Under the pieces are notes generated by a model. It was not told where the DNA came from, did not search any database, and was given only the letters and a program-made list of their open reading frames with translations. DNA of 11,934 nucleotides, taken from assembly GCA_905201305.1 (NCBI GenBank), contig CAJKNS010000056.1:1-11934 (forward strand), given 5' to 3'. The DNA is from an uncultured Eubacteriales bacterium (GTDB lineage Bacteria > Bacillota > Clostridia > Oscillospirales > Oscillospiraceae). A program made the translations under genes and the position numbers. Positions 5,646-11,934 of the stretch are shown piece after piece (position 1 is the first letter of the stretch; each line of letters starts with the position of its first letter).

Positions 5646-7019
5646 ATGATGTCAACCCAGAAGAGCTTTATCAACGATTTAACAGAAGGCTCCGTTGCCC
5701 GGAAGCTGCTGTATTTCGCGTTTCCCTTTATGCTGTCCAACCTGCTGCAAACGGTCTACAATCTGGTAGACATGTCTGTGGTGGGGCATTTTATGGGCTC
5801 CGCCGGACTCTCTGCCGTTTCCACCGGCGGGCGATTGGTAGAGCTTTTAACCTTTGTCTGCACCGGCTTCTGTACCGGTGGTCAGATTCTCCTGTCCCAG
5901 CAGGTAGGCGCCAAAAAGCATCAGGAGATGCAGAAAACCATCGGCACCCTGTTCTCCTTTACCATGCTTTCCGCAGTTGTGCTGGGAATTCTGTCCATTG
6001 TCCTCCATAATAATTTGCTTCGGCTGCTGAATACGCCGGAAAGCGCTTTTAATGAAGCCGCCAAATACATGGTCATCTGCAACAGCGGCTGTATTTTTAT
6101 CTTCGGCTACAATGCCCTGTGTTCCATTCTCCGAGGCATGGGAGATTCCAAGCGTCCTCTACTATTTGTTGCCATTGCCTCAGTGATCAATCTGGTTCTG
6201 GATTTAGTCTTTGTGGCAGGCTTTGACATGGGCGCAGCGGGCGCCGCCATTGCCACGGTGATTTCTCAGGCTATTTCGTTCCTGTCTGCCCTGATTTATC
6301 TGATGATCAAGCGGGAGTCCTTCGGCTTTACCTTCTCCCGTTCCACGCTGAAAATTCATGGTCCCACATTAAAAGTTCTTACAAAGCTGGGTGTTCCGCT
6401 GGCATTCCAGATGGCTGCCATCTCCATCTCCATGCTGTTCGTCAATTCCTTCATCAACGCCTATGGCGAAGCGGCCTCGGCAGTTTACGGTGCAGGACTG
6501 AAGCTCCAGAACATTCCCTCTATCATCACCAATGGCATGTCCACCGCCAACTCCTCCATGGTAGGGCAAAACATGGCAGCTGGCAGACCGGATCGGGTGC
6601 GCAAATCTGTCCGCACCTGCTTTGTCCTCAACGGCACGGTCTACGGCGTGTTTATTCTGGGCTGTCTGCTGTTCCCCCGGCAGATTTTCACCATTTTCAC
6701 CACCGACAAAGCTGTGCTGGCACTGGCGCCCACCTATCTTCGGATTTCCTGCATTGGGTTTGCCGCTTCCATTTTCAATTCCAGCTTTAACTCCGTCATC
6801 AACGGCATCGGCTTTACCTCGCTGTCCATGGCAATCGGACTGCTGGACAGTGTGGTGGCGCGGATTTCCCTGAGTCTGCTGTTTGGCATTGTACTGGATA
6901 TGGGGCTGAATGGCTTCTTCCTGGGACATGCCGTTGCCATTTGGGTCACGGCACTGATGGCACTGGGCTATTACCTCTCCGGCAGATGGGAGCACCATAA
7001 GCTGGCAGTACAGAAATAA
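5646..7019 (+). CDS. MATE family efflux transporter
   Basis: This 457-residue inner-membrane protein should have about 12 transmembrane helices. It is a cation-coupled multidrug or toxin exporter of the NorM/DinF superfamily. Family features are the N-terminal FPFMLSNLLQTVYNLVDMSVVGHFMG, GGQILLSQQVGAKK, the LRGMGDSKRP loop and the inner repeat beginning near residue 240 with LGVPLAFQMA. The length is normal. ATGATG allows a start at 5646 or 5649; AAGGA with a 7-base spacing suits 5646. An overlapping ATG at 5642 in another frame gives only a shadow reading frame. The gene is monocistronic and converges on the MerR-type gene. A MerR regulator next to an efflux gene is a common pairing, but here the promoters are on opposite ends, so control of this pump by that regulator is only possible. 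Substrates cannot be predicted. Confidence 0.95.
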   Translation: MMSTQKSFINDLTEGSVARKLLYFAFPFMLSNLLQTVYNLVDMSVVGHFMGSAGLSAVSTGGRLVELLTFVCTGFCTGGQILLSQQVGAKKHQEMQKTIGTLFSFTMLSAVVLGILSIVLHNNLLRLLNTPESAFNEAAKYMVICNSGCIFIFGYNALCSILRGMGDSKRPLLFVAIASVINLVLDLVFVAGFDMGAAGAAIATVISQAISFLSALIYLMIKRESFGFTFSRSTLKIHGPTLKVLTKLGVPLAFQMAAISISMLFVNSFINAYGEAASAVYGAGLKLQNIPSIITNGMSTANSSMVGQNMAAGRPDRVRKSVRTCFVLNGTVYGVFILGCLLFPRQIFTIFTTDKAVLALAPTYLRISCIGFAASIFNSSFNSVINGIGFTSLSMAIGLLDSVVARISLSLLFGIVLDMGLNGFFLGHAVAIWVTALMALGYYLSGRWEHHKLAVQK

Positions 7020-7030
7020 CCGAAAACGCA

Positions 7031-7066
7031 AAAACGGACGCATCCACCATGGAATGCGTCCGTTTT
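7031..7066. terminator. Bidirectional terminator between MATE and MerR-type genes
   Basis: A perfect 13-bp inverted repeat (7031-7043 and 7054-7066), with AAAA and TTTT at its outer ends, lies between the two convergent genes. On the minus strand it continues into TTTTTGCGTTTT, and on the plus strand into TTTTCATATT, so it can serve both genes. Confidence 0.9.
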
Positions 7067-7070
7067 CATA

Positions 7071-7970
7071 TTAGCTTTCGCTCGATTTGCGCTTTTCTTC
7101 ATCCTGCTGGCGCATGCGTTCGATCCATGCCTGACGCTCCCGATAGGCTGCAATGCCCTTCGCCGCCCCCATACCCACAGCGCCCACAATCATCAGGCAG
7201 ATTCCCACGGAAAAAGGCACCGGAAGTCCCCAGCCATCGCTATGTCCGCCGCCGGTCATAACCAGATAGATTGTATAAATTGCCGTCCAGACAGCTCCCA
7301 GGGTCAGTGCGAGCTCTCCAACCTTATCCAGCCGCTGGAGCCTTTTGGGCATTTCCTTCTCTCCCACCACCGGGCTGCTCTCCCGTTCCGGGGTCATGGC
7401 GTCCCGAAGCTGTCCAAAGGCTACCCCCAGGTCATCCGCTTTGTCCTTGGAATTGGCTGCCACAAACTGACGATAAATGCGGCTGTCCTCCATGCCCCCG
7501 GGCAGGGGCTCCTTCCACTCCGGTTCCACCTTCTCCGGGCGCTGCTCCAGTGCATCGAGATACTGGAATTTTGGCTGAATATCCGCCGCAGGCAGAGGCA
7601 TATGGTCGGCTTCCTTCATCTGCTTGGACAGCTCCGACACGCTTTTTACCTTTGCCGGGTTCACCGCCCTTGCCGCATTCAGCAGAGACTCCAGGGTCAT
7701 TTTCTGCTGCTCCAGCCACTGGAGATACTGCGGAAAGATTTCCTCAATGGCATCCGGGTCCTGCTGCATCCGGGCAATCTCGTCCATGGTAAACCACGCC
7801 CGGCGCAGCGTTGCAATCTCCCGAAGGATCTCCACATCCTCCGGGGTATACTCCCGGTAGTCCCGTCCGTTTTTCCGCTCCTTTTTGGGCACCAGTAGCC
7901 CCTTCTCCTCATAGAGCCGAATGGTTTTTCGGCTCAGACCCGTAGACTCGCAAACCTCTTTTAGCTTCAC
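7071..7970 (-). CDS. MerR family regulator with C-terminal transmembrane pair
   Basis: This 299-residue protein starts with a classic MerR winged helix-turn-helix. Residues 1-20 (MKLKEVCESTGLSRKTIRLY) and the wing to about 45 (EEKGLLVPKKERKNGRDYREYT) are typical, followed by the LRRAWFTMDEIARM helix to about 70 and an LEQQKMTLE dimer helix near 86-100. The region 105-215 is charged and unassigned. Two hydrophobic helices (about 218-238 and 250-270) and a charged tail follow, so the protein should be anchored in the membrane with the DNA-binding part inside. No metal- or drug-binding cysteines are evident. The start is GTG; AGGAGG at 7984-7979 is eight bases upstream. The promoter has the 19-base spacer typical of MerR-controlled promoters, which suggests autoregulation. 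The signal sensed is unknown. Confidence 0.88.
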   Translation of the reverse strand: MKLKEVCESTGLSRKTIRLYEEKGLLVPKKERKNGRDYREYTPEDVEILREIATLRRAWFTMDEIARMQQDPDAIEEIFPQYLQWLEQQKMTLESLLNAARAVNPAKVKSVSELSKQMKEADHMPLPAADIQPKFQYLDALEQRPEKVEPEWKEPLPGGMEDSRIYRQFVAANSKDKADDLGVAFGQLRDAMTPERESSPVVGEKEMPKRLQRLDKVGELALTLGAVWTAIYTIYLVMTGGGHSDGWGLPVPFSVGICLMIVGAVGMGAAKGIAAYRERQAWIERMRQQDEEKRKSSES

Positions 7971-7993
7971 CTTTTTCCCCTCCTTCTTCTTTT

Positions 7994-8024
7994 ATTTTAC
8001 ACTCTGCCCCAAGGGCCATGTCAA
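7994..8024 (-). promoter_or_regulatory. MerR-type promoter with 19-bp spacer and dyad
   Basis: On the minus strand, a perfect TTGACA (8024-8019) and TAAAAT (7999-7994) are 19 bases apart. The spacer contains the near-perfect dyad TGGCCC-TT-GGGGCA. Over-long spacers with a central dyad are how MerR proteins act, by twisting the DNA, so this is probably where the protein controls its own gene. A second repeat, AATCCC/GGGATT (8023-8028 and 8035-8040), overlaps the -35 end. Confidence 0.65.
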
Positions 8025-8184
8025 TCCCTTTGCAGGGATTCTATCATATTTTCTAAAATTTTTCTGTTTATGGGGCATGTTTCCGGACCGTCTTCGATTT
8101 CACCTTTCAAAATTCCGCCGAATGTGATAAAATAATGCTAACTGGCACACGCTGCTTCATTTTTTTATGTGCCCGGAGGTTTGT

Positions 8185-8682
8185 ATGGAGCTTGATCCCA
8201 AAGCCCTCAGTGACGACGGCTATATCATCGACCAGCGCTGGACTGAACCGATTTCCTTCGGCGGCTGTCCCTCCAGCAAAAACGGCTGCGGCTGGATTGC
8301 TGCCTATAACTTTCTCAAAGCCCTGGACAAAGCCCCGGACCCGGAGGCTCTGATCCGCCGTCTGGAACGGACCCTGCTGCCCGGCGGCAAATTGGGGCTG
8401 AATTTCTTTGCGCTGGTCCATGAGCTGCGCCATCGGAAGGTACCCCTGAAATTTGCCCTGCGCCCCTTCCACGCCCAGGAGCTCGCCCAGCGGAGTCAGG
8501 CTGGCATTGTGCTCTATCGTGCTGGAAAGACCAACCATTTTGCCGCATTTTCCCGGCAGCCGGACGGCAAGCTGCGCTTTTTTGGCGCGGTGCCCGGCTA
8601 TGCCCACCACAACCTCTCTATGGCAGAGTTCTATTGGGATTATGTCAAGTTCCCGCTGACCCTGACCATCACCGCAAAATAA
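8185..8682 (+). CDS. C39-like cysteine-peptidase-like protein, function unknown
   Basis: I do not recognise a named family. The protein has 165 residues, with no signal peptide and no membrane segment. Two segments resemble C39-like or papain-like peptidases: NGCGWIAAYNFLKAL with Cys35 at the start of a helix, and KTNHFAAFSRQPDG with His118 at the start of a strand. The usual Asp that follows the histidine strand (the DP turn) is not seen; FFGAVPGYAHH occupies that place. Activity is thus uncertain, and it may be a transglutaminase-like or inactive relative. The frame is open from 8167, but CGGAGG at 8174-8179 lies 5 bases before ATG 8185, so I start there. The RelA/SpoT-like gene follows 47 bases later on the same strand, so the two are probably co-transcribed. 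Divergent from the MerR-type gene. Confidence 0.7.
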   Translation: MELDPKALSDDGYIIDQRWTEPISFGGCPSSKNGCGWIAAYNFLKALDKAPDPEALIRRLERTLLPGGKLGLNFFALVHELRHRKVPLKFALRPFHAQELAQRSQAGIVLYRAGKTNHFAAFSRQPDGKLRFFGAVPGYAHHNLSMAEFYWDYVKFPLTLTITAK

Positions 8683-8685
8683 GCC

Positions 8686-8709
8686 GGGCAATACCACACG
8701 GTATTGCCC
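8686..8709 (+). other. Perfect intercistronic hairpin
   Basis: GGGCAATACC and GGTATTGCCC form a perfect 10-bp stem with the 4-base loop ACAC. It starts 3 bases after the stop of the C39-like gene and ends 20 bases before the RelA/SpoT-like start. The following bases are CAAACAAAAGG, without a T run. It is therefore more likely an RNA-stabilising or attenuating element than a full terminator. Confidence 0.7.
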
Positions 8710-8729
8710 CAAACAAAAGGATGAATCCC

Positions 8730-9635
8730 ATGGAATACCCCAATCTGGAACAGGATTTTCGGGAAATCCCGGAATCCATTGTCCGCAGTATGGCAACCAG
8801 GCTCACCGATGGACTGGAAAAATGCGGACTATACTATCGGCTGTTTACCCGCACCAAAACCGCCGCTTCCACCCGCGCAAAGCTTAAGGTGAAAAACTAT
8901 CAGAACGGAAAACGGATGCAGGATCTGTTCGGCATCCGCATTGCCGTCTATTTTCAGGACGATCAGGCGCTATGTCGCCGCATCATTGAGGACCGCTTTT
9001 CTGTGGTGTCCATCACCGAGGACCGCCCGGATGCTGACACCTTCAGCCCCACCCGGCTGAACTTTATCTGTAAGCTGCCCATGAGCTGCCGTCAGGAGCT
9101 GCCCAGCGCCATCTATGACCATTATCCCATTGATACCACAGTGGAAATTCAGCTGCGCACCGTCTTCTCTGAGGGCTGGCACGAGGTGGAGCATGACCTC
9201 CGCTACAAATCCAAAGCCGATTGGGACGGCAGTGCAGACCTGAGCCGCGCCCTCAACGGCATTTTTGCCACGCTCATCAGCTGCGACTGGTCCATGCTCA
9301 ATATCTTCGACAAGCTTCGGGATCGGAAATACCGGGAAAAGGACTGGACCGCGATGCTGAAAAACAAGCTGCGCATCCATGTGGAGGAGCAGCCCCTTTC
9401 CCCGGCGCTGTGTAAGCTTCTGGATCAGCGCCCGGATTTGGCAGCAGAGCTATACCAAATTGACCGGTTCAGCCTGCTGGATTTTCTGTCTGACGGACGC
9501 TTTCCGGGCTTTTTGATGACCCTGGACAATCTGGTCTTCCTGACCAACGCGCTGTTTATGCACAATTCGGACATCACCGCCATGACCCCGCCGGACTTGC
9601 TCTCCAGCATCGACAACTGCGCCCGAAAGCGCTGA
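8730..9635 (+). CDS. RelA/SpoT-like nucleotidyltransferase domain protein
   Basis: The protein has 301 residues. The N-terminal half (about 15-165) is a RelA/SpoT synthetase-type domain: TRTKTAAST (41-49), MQDLFGIRI with the metal-binding Asp65, and TVEIQLRTVFSEGWHEVEHDLRYK with Glu139. The family transfers pyrophosphate from ATP to GDP/GTP to make (p)ppGpp; some small members modify other nucleotides or tRNA. The usual G-Y-x-S-x-H segment that stacks on the guanine base is replaced here by SPTRLNFICKL (107-116), so the acceptor may differ. There is no HD hydrolase, TGS or ACT domain. The C-terminal 135 residues are unassigned and mostly helical in appearance. The frame opens far upstream at 8634, inside the previous gene; AAAGGA eight bases before ATG 8730 decides the start (8721 would sit right on the RBS). 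It is probably co-transcribed with the C39-like gene. Confidence 0.85.
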   Translation: MEYPNLEQDFREIPESIVRSMATRLTDGLEKCGLYYRLFTRTKTAASTRAKLKVKNYQNGKRMQDLFGIRIAVYFQDDQALCRRIIEDRFSVVSITEDRPDADTFSPTRLNFICKLPMSCRQELPSAIYDHYPIDTTVEIQLRTVFSEGWHEVEHDLRYKSKADWDGSADLSRALNGIFATLISCDWSMLNIFDKLRDRKYREKDWTAMLKNKLRIHVEEQPLSPALCKLLDQRPDLAAELYQIDRFSLLDFLSDGRFPGFLMTLDNLVFLTNALFMHNSDITAMTPPDLLSSIDNCARKR

Positions 9636-9709
9636 TACCACCGGTTTCCCGTAATCCTGGCAAGTGGAGCCATTCATTGCTCTGAATTTTTATACATATC
9701 GCCAATCTT

Positions 9710-9751
9710 CTCCGGCTACAGCACTTTTCATGTTGTATGCCGGAGTTTTTT
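9710..9751 (+). terminator. Intrinsic terminator after the RelA/SpoT-like gene
   Basis: A CTCCGGC/GCCGGAG stem is extended by TACAGCA/TGTTGTA with one bulged T, and is followed by six Ts (9746-9751). It lies about 75 bases after the stop codon. Its 3' arm also holds the -35 of the glyA promoter. Confidence 0.88.
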
Positions 9752-9761
9752 GGAGTATAAT
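9733..9761 (+). promoter_or_regulatory. glyA promoter overlapping the upstream terminator
   Basis: TTGTAT (9733-9738), a 17-base spacer and a perfect TATAAT (9756-9761) precede glyA. The leader of about 80 bases ends with AAGAAGGAG as RBS before ATG 9846. I see no glycine or other riboswitch in that leader. Confidence 0.75.
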
Positions 9762-9845
9762 CCTATCATACCTGTTAGTTGGTACTGATTTAGCGTTTTT
9801 TCGGATAGATTCCGGTAATTCGCAGAAAGAAGGAGTCTGATTCCT

Positions 9846-11099
9846 ATGTATGAAAACATGATAGATACCATTGGCGCCGTTGCTGCCGTCGATCCCGAGC
9901 TGGGCGCCGCCATGAACCGTGAGCTGCACCGTCAGCGCCAGAACATTGAGCTGATTGCCAGCGAAAACATCGTCTCCCCTGCCGTCATGGCAGCCATGGG
10001 CAGCATTCTCACTAATAAATATGCCGAGGGCTATCCCGGCAAACGCTACTACGGCGGCTGCATGTATGTGGACCAGGTGGAGCAGATTGCCATTGACCGT
10101 GCCAAGGAGCTCTTTGGCGCAGCCTATGCCAACGTACAGCCCCACAGCGGTGCCCAGGCAAACATGGCAGTTTACTTTGGGCTGCTGAATCTCGGCGACA
10201 CGGTAATGGGCATGGATCTGAGCCAGGGCGGACATCTGACCCACGGCAGTCCCGTGAATATGTCCGGCAAGAACTATCACTTCGTCTCCTACGGCGTAAA
10301 CGAGCAGGGCTTCATCGACTATGACAAGATGGCGCAGCAGGTTGCCGAGGTAAAGCCTAAGCTGGTGGTCGCTGGCGCTTCCGCCTATCCCCGCGCCATT
10401 GACTTTGAGCGCATTGCTCAGATTGCCCATGACAACGGCGCCATGCTGATGGTGGACATGGCGCACATTGCCGGTCTGGTGGCAGCAGGCTATCATCAGA
10501 GCCCCGTTCCCTACGCCGATGTGGTCACCACCACCACCCACAAGACCCTTCGCGGTCCCCGCGGCGGTCTGATTCTCACCAACAATGAGGAAATTTCCAA
10601 GAAGATCAACAAAGCCATCTTCCCCGGCACCCAGGGTGGTCCTCTGGAGCATGTCATTGCTGCAAAGGCAGTTTGCTTCGGTGAGGCTTTGAAGCCGGAA
10701 TTTAAGGAGTACGGCAGAAAAATCATTGAGAATGCCCAGGCATTGGCGCAGGGTCTGCTGGATCGCGGCGTAAAGCTGGTGTCCGGCGGCACCGACAACC
10801 ACCTGATGCTCATCGACCTGCGGGACGAGGAGTGCACCGGCAAGGACTTGGAGCAGCGTCTGGATAGCGTGCACATCACCGCCAACAAGAACACCGTCCC
10901 CGGCGAGACCCGCAGTCCCTTTGTGACCTCCGGCGTGCGTCTGGGCACCCCGGCTGTCACCACCCGCGGCATGGGTGCAGCCGAGATGCAGGTGATTGCG
11001 GACTGCATTGCAGACTGCATCTGGCACTATGAGGAAAAGAAGGACGAGATCAGCGAGCGCGTTCTGCGCCTGACACGGGAGTTCCCGCTGTACCAGTAA
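9846..11099 (+). CDS. glyA: Serine hydroxymethyltransferase
   Basis: This is a PLP enzyme that converts serine and tetrahydrofolate to glycine and 5,10-methylene-THF, feeding one-carbon metabolism in the cytoplasm. The protein has 417 residues, the usual length. Signature parts are LIASENIVSP (37-46), KYAEGYPGKRYYGGC (58-72), VDMAHIAGL with Asp204 and His207, and the PLP-lysine segment TTTTHKTLRGPRGG with Lys233. Codon bias is strong, as expected for a well-expressed housekeeping gene. The start follows AAGAAGGAG with about 10 bases spacing. It is monocistronic, with its own promoter and terminator. Nothing is missing or unusual in the sequence. Confidence 0.98.
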   Translation: MYENMIDTIGAVAAVDPELGAAMNRELHRQRQNIELIASENIVSPAVMAAMGSILTNKYAEGYPGKRYYGGCMYVDQVEQIAIDRAKELFGAAYANVQPHSGAQANMAVYFGLLNLGDTVMGMDLSQGGHLTHGSPVNMSGKNYHFVSYGVNEQGFIDYDKMAQQVAEVKPKLVVAGASAYPRAIDFERIAQIAHDNGAMLMVDMAHIAGLVAAGYHQSPVPYADVVTTTTHKTLRGPRGGLILTNNEEISKKINKAIFPGTQGGPLEHVIAAKAVCFGEALKPEFKEYGRKIIENAQALAQGLLDRGVKLVSGGTDNHLMLIDLRDEECTGKDLEQRLDSVHITANKNTVPGETRSPFVTSGVRLGTPAVTTRGMGAAEMQVIADCIADCIWHYEEKKDEISERVLRLTREFPLYQ

Positions 11100-11117
11100 A
11101 AGCAACGTGTAAATAAC

Positions 11118-11157
11118 AAGGCATCCGCAGCCGTTCTGCTGCGGGTGCCTTTTGTTA
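11118..11157 (+). terminator. Intrinsic terminator of glyA
   Basis: A 14-bp stem (11118-11131 with 11138-11151, one G-T pair) and a 6-base loop are followed by TTTGTTA. It begins 18 bases after the glyA stop codon. Confidence 0.9.
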
Positions 11158-11191
11158 CAAAACCGGAAGAGCCGAAAAAAGGAGAAAGACG

Positions 11192-11707
11192 ATGGAAAGC
11201 TTAGGCCTTTTGCATCTGTATTACGGCGACGGTAAAGGCAAGACCACAGCCGCCATGGGGCTTGCCCTGCGGGCGCTGGGCAGCGGAAAACGTGTGGTCA
11301 TCGTGCAGTTTTTAAAGGGCGGGCAGAGCGGCGAGATCCCGCTGCTGGAGCGGCTGGGCGCCACCGTTTACCGGGGCAAGGCCGGGCAGAAATTCGTCTT
11401 TCAGATGAACGAAGCCGAAAAGGCCGCTACCCGCGCTTTGCAAAACAAAAACCTTGCGGCGGCGCTGGCGCAGCCCTGTGATATGCTGGTGCTGGACGAA
11501 GCCGGCAGCGCGTGGGAACTGGACATGGTGGATAAAGCCCTGTTGCAGCAGGCGGTGCTGCAACGCCCCGCCGGGCAGGAATGCGTCCTGACTGCCCACG
11601 CAGCCCCCGGGTGGATGCTGGACGCCGCAGATTACCTCACTGAGATGTGCTGTCGCCGCCACCCCTACCAGAAGGGCATTGCCGCACGGAAGGGCGTGGA
11701 GTATTAA
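11192..11707 (+). CDS. cobO: Corrinoid adenosyltransferase, CobO/BtuR type
   Basis: The protein transfers the adenosyl group of ATP to cob(I)yrinic acid diamide or cob(I)alamin to make the adenosylated coenzyme. It has 171 residues, close to the usual 170-200. The family P-loop GDGKGKTTA is at 12-20, the acidic LDEAGSAWEL at 101-110, and the C-terminal ADYLTEM...HPYQKGIAARKGVEY at 146-171. The segment that is normally LTGR is LTAH here (133-136), a small deviation. AAAGGAG lies nine bases before the ATG. The gene is monocistronic; no cobalamin riboswitch is seen in the 92 bases between it and glyA. It may serve corrinoids brought in by the riboswitch-controlled ECF unit at 1778-2695. Confidence 0.93.
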   Translation: MESLGLLHLYYGDGKGKTTAAMGLALRALGSGKRVVIVQFLKGGQSGEIPLLERLGATVYRGKAGQKFVFQMNEAEKAATRALQNKNLAAALAQPCDMLVLDEAGSAWELDMVDKALLQQAVLQRPAGQECVLTAHAAPGWMLDAADYLTEMCCRRHPYQKGIAARKGVEY

Positions 11708-11714
11708 GGTTATA

Positions 11715-11762
11715 GCAAAAGGAGTTGTTGCGCATGATGCAACAACTCCTTTTGCGGTTTTA
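11715..11762. terminator. Shared hairpin terminator between cobO and the helicase gene
   Basis: A perfect 17-bp inverted repeat (11715-11731 and 11739-11755, 7-base loop) lies between two convergent genes. It is followed on the plus strand by GGTTTTATA, so it best serves cobO. The minus-strand side lacks a T run, but this is the only hairpin available to the helicase gene. Confidence 0.85.
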
Positions 11763-11933
11763 TACATCCCAGAACGCTGCCAGCGCCGTTTCCAGCGCGG
11801 CGGTACCGGGCAGATACTGGATGTGCTGCCAGTGCGGCGGGAACAGCCGGGCGTAATCCGGCCGGGCAAAGCGGTCGTCCAGCAAAAGCACCACACCCCT
11901 GTCTTCCGGTGTGCGGATGACCCTCCCGGCGGC
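11760..11933 (-). CDS. DinG/XPD-type ATP-dependent helicase, C-terminal end (partial)
   Basis: Only the last 57 codons are in the window; the gene runs off the right edge. The translated frame begins AAGRVIRTPEDRGVV, which is the helicase motif VI region (QxxGRxIR) of XPD/DinG-type superfamily 2 helicases. LLLDDRFARPDYARLFPPHW follows, the usual family ending. The stop codon TAA is at 11762-11760. These enzymes unwind DNA in repair or R-loop removal, often with a 4Fe-4S domain that would lie outside the window. The longer open frame over the same bases on this strand is out of phase with this signature and is a shadow. The family call rests on the C-terminal motif only. Confidence 0.85.
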   Translation of the reverse strand, partial: AAGRVIRTPEDRGVVLLLDDRFARPDYARLFPPHWQHIQYLPGTAALETALAAFWDV

Positions 11934-11934
11934 C

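Noticed and set aside
5646..7970. MATE pump and MerR-type gene as a regulated efflux pair
   Set aside because: They are convergent with a shared terminator, and the MATE promoter has no MerR-type long spacer or dyad like that at 7994-8024, so direct control is not supported.
8107..8796. A 229-codon minus-strand frame across the C39-like gene
   Set aside because: It overlaps two plus-strand genes with good RBS sites and spans the intercistronic hairpin; no domain is seen.
9762..9845. Possible glycine riboswitch in the glyA leader
   Set aside because: The leader is only about 80 bases, and I could not find the conserved glycine aptamer core or a terminator/antiterminator pair.
9690..11105. 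A 471-codon open frame on the minus strand opposite glyA
   Set aside because: It is the same effect: glyA is certain on the plus strand, and the antisense frame runs through its promoter and upstream terminator.
11192..11707. Possible recent transfer of cobO, because it uses more GAA and GCG codons than glyA
   Set aside because: The gene is short and the difference can be explained by lower expression; no repeats, tRNA or mobile-element ends flank it.
11312..11896. A 194-codon minus-strand frame across cobO and the right edge
   Set aside because: It is out of phase with the DinG-type helicase C-terminus at 11760-11933 and runs through the convergent terminator and back across cobO.

Overview
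The window looks like chromosomal DNA from a strictly anaerobic Gram-positive bacterium of the class Clostridia, most likely an Oscillospiraceae-type gut organism. This is inferred, not proven. The reasons are moderately high GC with AGGAGG-type ribosome binding sites, a ferredoxin-thioredoxin reductase catalytic subunit beside a thioredoxin, an S component of an ECF vitamin transporter, a cobalamin riboswitch, and short intergenic spaces with strong intrinsic terminators. I see no tRNA, rRNA, CRISPR array, insertion sequence or phage gene.

Layout from left to right. A secreted alpha/beta hydrolase (minus) is followed by a divergent redox pair on the plus strand: a small FTR catalytic chain and thioredoxin. 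A shared hairpin separates these from a minus-strand cobalamin unit. Read 5' to 3', that unit is a promoter, a cobalamin riboswitch, a membrane-tethered DUF4430 protein, and an ECF S component. Next is an RpiR/SIS regulator (minus), divergent from a strongly codon-biased gene for a double hot-dog (MaoC-like) protein. A MATE efflux pump (plus) converges on a MerR-type regulator with two C-terminal membrane segments (minus). Divergent from that regulator is a probable two-gene unit of a C39-like cysteine-peptidase-like protein and a RelA/SpoT-like nucleotidyltransferase with an altered substrate motif. Then come glyA (serine hydroxymethyltransferase) and a CobO/BtuR-type corrinoid adenosyltransferase. 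The right edge holds the C-terminal 57 residues of a DinG/XPD-type helicase on the minus strand.

How the genes relate. Most are ordinary single-gene or two-gene transcription units. The cobalamin theme appears twice: riboswitch-controlled uptake at 1778-2950 and corrinoid adenosylation at 11192-11707. The redox pair fits ferredoxin-driven disulfide reduction in an anaerobe. The parts most worth a second look are the RelA/SpoT-like/C39-like pair, the MaoC-like protein that seems to lack the usual hydratase histidine, the membrane-anchored MerR protein, and the B12-controlled DUF4430/ECF pair. No clearly new multi-gene system can be proven from the sequence alone.
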